From the NCBI GenBank assembly GCA_047621665.1, contig JBLHMB010000104.1, positions 1 to 8,331 of the forward strand: DNA of 8,331 nt, written 5' to 3'. The translations under genes and the position numbers were made by a program. The first letter of the stretch is position 1. Every line of letters begins with the position of its first letter. Source of the DNA: Actimicrobium sp047621665 (lineage in GTDB: Bacteria > Pseudomonadota > Gammaproteobacteria > Burkholderiales > Burkholderiaceae_D). Below are positions 6,533 to 8,331 of this stretch, one piece after another. Below the pieces are notes generated by a model. That model did not search any database. It saw only the letters and a list, made by a program, of their open reading frames with translations, and had not been told where the DNA came from.

Positions 6533-8331
6533 GGCGTTGAGCGGCGAATCGGCCATCAGCCGCGCCAGGCCGATCACCGCATTGAGCGGCGTACGCAGTT
6601 CGTGGGTCATGTTGGCGAGGAAAGCACTCTTTGCCAGATTCGCCGTTTCGGCTTCGATACGTGCTTGCAACAAGGCTTGCTCGGCCAGCCGGAACGCCGT
6701 GATATCGGTATAGGTCAGCAGCGTCCAGGCCGCAGAAATCGGCTGACCGCATATTTCGAGGTAAATACCATCAGGCTGACGGCGCTCTATATGCACCTGC
6801 TGGCGCTGTACGATCATGGCGAGATAGTCCGCCAGCACGTCGTCATACAACCGCTGCGGGTAATGCCCATGTTCATAGCTAAACCGGAGCATCTCGGCTA
6901 GCGACAGCGGTGTTTTGCGGGCCAGTTCCGGAGGGTAGCCCTGCAGGGTCCCGAACAAGCTGTTACGCAGTACGACCTGCTGCTGCTCGTTGAGCACCGC
7001 CACGCCAAATGGCAAGGACTCCAGCACTTCATTGAGAAACGCGTTGAGCGAATTGATCTGCAGCTGACGTGCTCTGCCAATACGATTATCGACCAGCGTA
7101 CTGCGCAGAAAAGCAAACCGGCCCTGCGCATCGAGCTCGACATTCGCACTGATCAGGCAGGGCACCACCGACCCATCCTTGTGTAGAAAATCAATATCAA
7201 GATCATGTACCTGTCCTTCGCGCAGTAGTTGCGAAGTCCGGTAGCTCAACATCGCCCTGCTATCGTCAGTCATGAACTGATGGATCGCCCGTCCCAGGTA
7301 CTCTTCGCGCTCGTACCCCAATAAATCCAGCTCCGTCTGGTTGACCTGAATGACGATGCCGGCCGCATCCAGCGCGTGGTACCCGCAGGGTGCCCGGTCA
7401 TACAGATCCGTCGCTTCCCGCGTGCGCTCCTGCATCCGTGCTTCCAGATCACGGTTGAGAGTCTTCAGCGCCAGGGTGCGATCGCGTAATTCAATGGCCG
7501 AATGCGCCATCGCCTTCACGATCTGTCCGGCTTCATATGAATAAACACGGGGAACTGCAAGTGCTTTACCGGCTGCCAAATCCCGTACCAGCGGGACCAG
7601 TGCCGTCACCAAGCCGGTAATCTGCCCGCCCAGACAAAAAGCGACAGCAACTCCCGGCATCAGCAGGACGACAATGAGCAGCGCAAGCAGCGCCGTCTGC
7701 TGCCTCCACACCGCTGTCAGGCTGCTGTCGGGTATGCCGATCGCGCCTTTCCAATGACTCGTCACTGACGTACTGAAAAAGCCCAGTACCGGGATGTTGT
7801 CCTGGGTGAGGCCCTGGTAAATACCCTCGCTTTGCACCAGAAAAACATCCTGAATTGCTGGTCGCACTTTCTGTCCGACAAACTGCGCGGGCTGCCGGTT
7901 GCTGGCGACAATCGTGCCACCCGGATCAAAAATACTAACGATCCAGCCGGCAGGAAAGTGCTGGCGCTGTAACAAGGCATCCAACTGCCCGGGTCGCATG
8001 AATACACTCAGTACATAGACAACTTTCCCCTTGATCATCACCGGTACTGCCACGGCCACCGCGTGCGGATTCTTCTCCGTACCGGCAAAAACCTCCGAGG
8101 TCACCGCACGGCCGGACGCGATAACTTGCCGCAACTGCACCTCGTTACCATAGCGTGGCAACGGCGTCCCCTTAGGGGCCAGCGTATCGAGCACTTGCTG
8201 CCCATGTACATCGCTGAGCACAATACTGTTCGAGCGCTGCGTTGCTGCCAGCAATGTGCGTGCCTCCTGAGCGAATGCAGTCAGATCGTTGCCGGCCAGG
8301 GCGCCGCTGTGTGACAGCGACACAGCAAGCA
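6530..8331 (-). CDS. Sensor kinase N-terminal part: dCACHE-TM-HAMP-PAS-PAS and HisKA H-box, ends at premature TAG
   Basis: About 600 residues are visible; numbers below count from the GTG codon at 8323, which is probably not the start because the frame continues to the edge. Residues 1-205 look like the periplasmic double-CACHE sensor, with the pattern IVLSDVHGQQVL. Residues 209-232 are a clear membrane helix, followed by a HAMP-like stretch (234-285) and a short coiled coil. PAS 1 (about 305-415) has APCGYHALDAAG and a WGY-like LLGY. PAS 2 (about 433-545) has SLPFGVAVLNEQQQVV. A helix containing AEQALLQARIEAETANLAKS leads into HisKA, where FLANMTHELRTPLN holds the phospho-acceptor His574 (codon 6604-6602). 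Translation then meets TAG 18 codons past that codon's end region, so the truncated product has sensor, PAS domains and the His but no complete dimerisation helix pair and no ATP-binding domain. It could bind ligand but should not autophosphorylate. The ligand class cannot be read from the sequence. Confidence 0.75.
   Translation of the reverse strand, partial: LAVSLSHSGALAGNDLTAFAQEARTLLAATQRSNSIVLSDVHGQQVLDTLAPKGTPLPRYGNEVQLRQVIASGRAVTSEVFAGTEKNPHAVAVAVPVMIKGKVVYVLSVFMRPGQLDALLQRQHFPAGWIVSIFDPGGTIVASNRQPAQFVGQKVRPAIQDVFLVQSEGIYQGLTQDNIPVLGFFSTSVTSHWKGAIGIPDSSLTAVWRQQTALLALLIVVLLMPGVAVAFCLGGQITGLVTALVPLVRDLAAGKALAVPRVYSYEAGQIVKAMAHSAIELRDRTLALKTLNRDLEARMQERTREATDLYDRAPCGYHALDAAGIVIQVNQTELDLLGYEREEYLGRAIHQFMTDDSRAMLSYRTSQLLREGQVHDLDIDFLHKDGSVVPCLISANVELDAQGRFAFLRSTLVDNRIGRARQLQINSLNAFLNEVLESLPFGVAVLNEQQQVVLRNSLFGTLQGYPPELARKTPLSLAEMLRFSYEHGHYPQRLYDDVLADYLAMIVQRQQVHIERRQPDGIYLEICGQPISAAWTLLTYTDITAFRLAEQALLQARIEAETANLAKSAFLANMTHELRTPLNAVIGLARLMADSPLNA

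Larger units (their letters stand above)
4688..8331 (-). pseudogene. Hybrid sensor histidine kinase interrupted by one in-frame TAG (5' end outside window)
   Basis: Read through the TAG at 6530-6532, this is one continuous frame of more than 1200 residues, open to the right edge, so the true start and probably a first membrane helix lie beyond it. Order: dCACHE-type extracytoplasmic sensor, TM helix, HAMP-like linker, two PAS domains, HisKA, HATPase_c, two receivers, HPt. This is a BarA/EvgS-like phosphorelay layout: autophosphorylation on the HisKA His, transfer to a receiver Asp, then to the HPt His, then to an unseen response regulator. The stop falls in HisKA after SPLNA and is followed in the same frame by QRDYTDKIQLSAHSL, which continues normal HisKA sequence. 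The residue at the stop is probably Gln (CAG to TAG is one change). No frameshift or other damage is seen on either side. The two halves are also listed separately. I call it a pseudogene because the natural product would be cut, but a base-call error or suppression would restore it. The input signal and output genes are unknown. Confidence 0.7.

Overview
The window looks like chromosomal core sequence from a betaproteobacterium. The order ttcA / DUF6279-type lipoprotein / glmU / glmS, the protein sequences and the GC-rich codon use all point to Burkholderiales. Oxalobacteraceae (Herbaspirillum/Herminiimonas/Collimonas relatives) is my best guess, from memory of those proteins and not from a search. 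I see no tRNA, rRNA, CRISPR array, insertion sequence or phage gene. There is no gene-free stretch over 300 bases; the gaps between genes are only about 10 to 35 bases.

Layout. (1) Bases 1-563, + strand: the 3' part of ttcA, the Fe-S enzyme that makes 2-thiocytidine at tRNA position 32; its PP-loop half lies before the window. (2) Bases 575-1444, - strand: a lipoprotein of unknown function, convergent with ttcA and divergent from glmU. (3) Bases 1479-2837 and 2848-4677, + strand: glmU and glmS, 10 bases apart with the glmS Shine-Dalgarno overlapping the glmU stop. GlmS makes glucosamine-6-phosphate from fructose-6-phosphate and glutamine, and GlmU turns glucosamine-1-phosphate into UDP-GlcNAc. 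The pair therefore covers the entry and exit of amino-sugar supply for peptidoglycan and LPS; the mutase GlmM is not in the window. (4) Bases 8331-4688, - strand, convergent with glmS: a large membrane hybrid sensor kinase (dCACHE sensor, TM, HAMP, two PAS, HisKA, HATPase, REC, REC, HPt) whose first codons lie beyond the right edge.

The most notable point is that this kinase frame is interrupted by one in-frame TAG at 6530-6532, inside the HisKA dimerisation domain. The frame is the same on both sides and every downstream domain looks conserved. This fits a recent nonsense mutation, an amber-suppressed or read-through codon, or a base-call error, and not an old decayed gene. Other points worth a look are a degenerate first receiver domain, an A8 run at the end of glmU where losing one A would fuse GlmU in frame to GlmS, an AT-rich palindrome in the 34-base glmU/lipoprotein divergent gap, and a 9-bp inverted repeat at the glmS/kinase convergence. 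I did not find a convincing new multi-gene system here.
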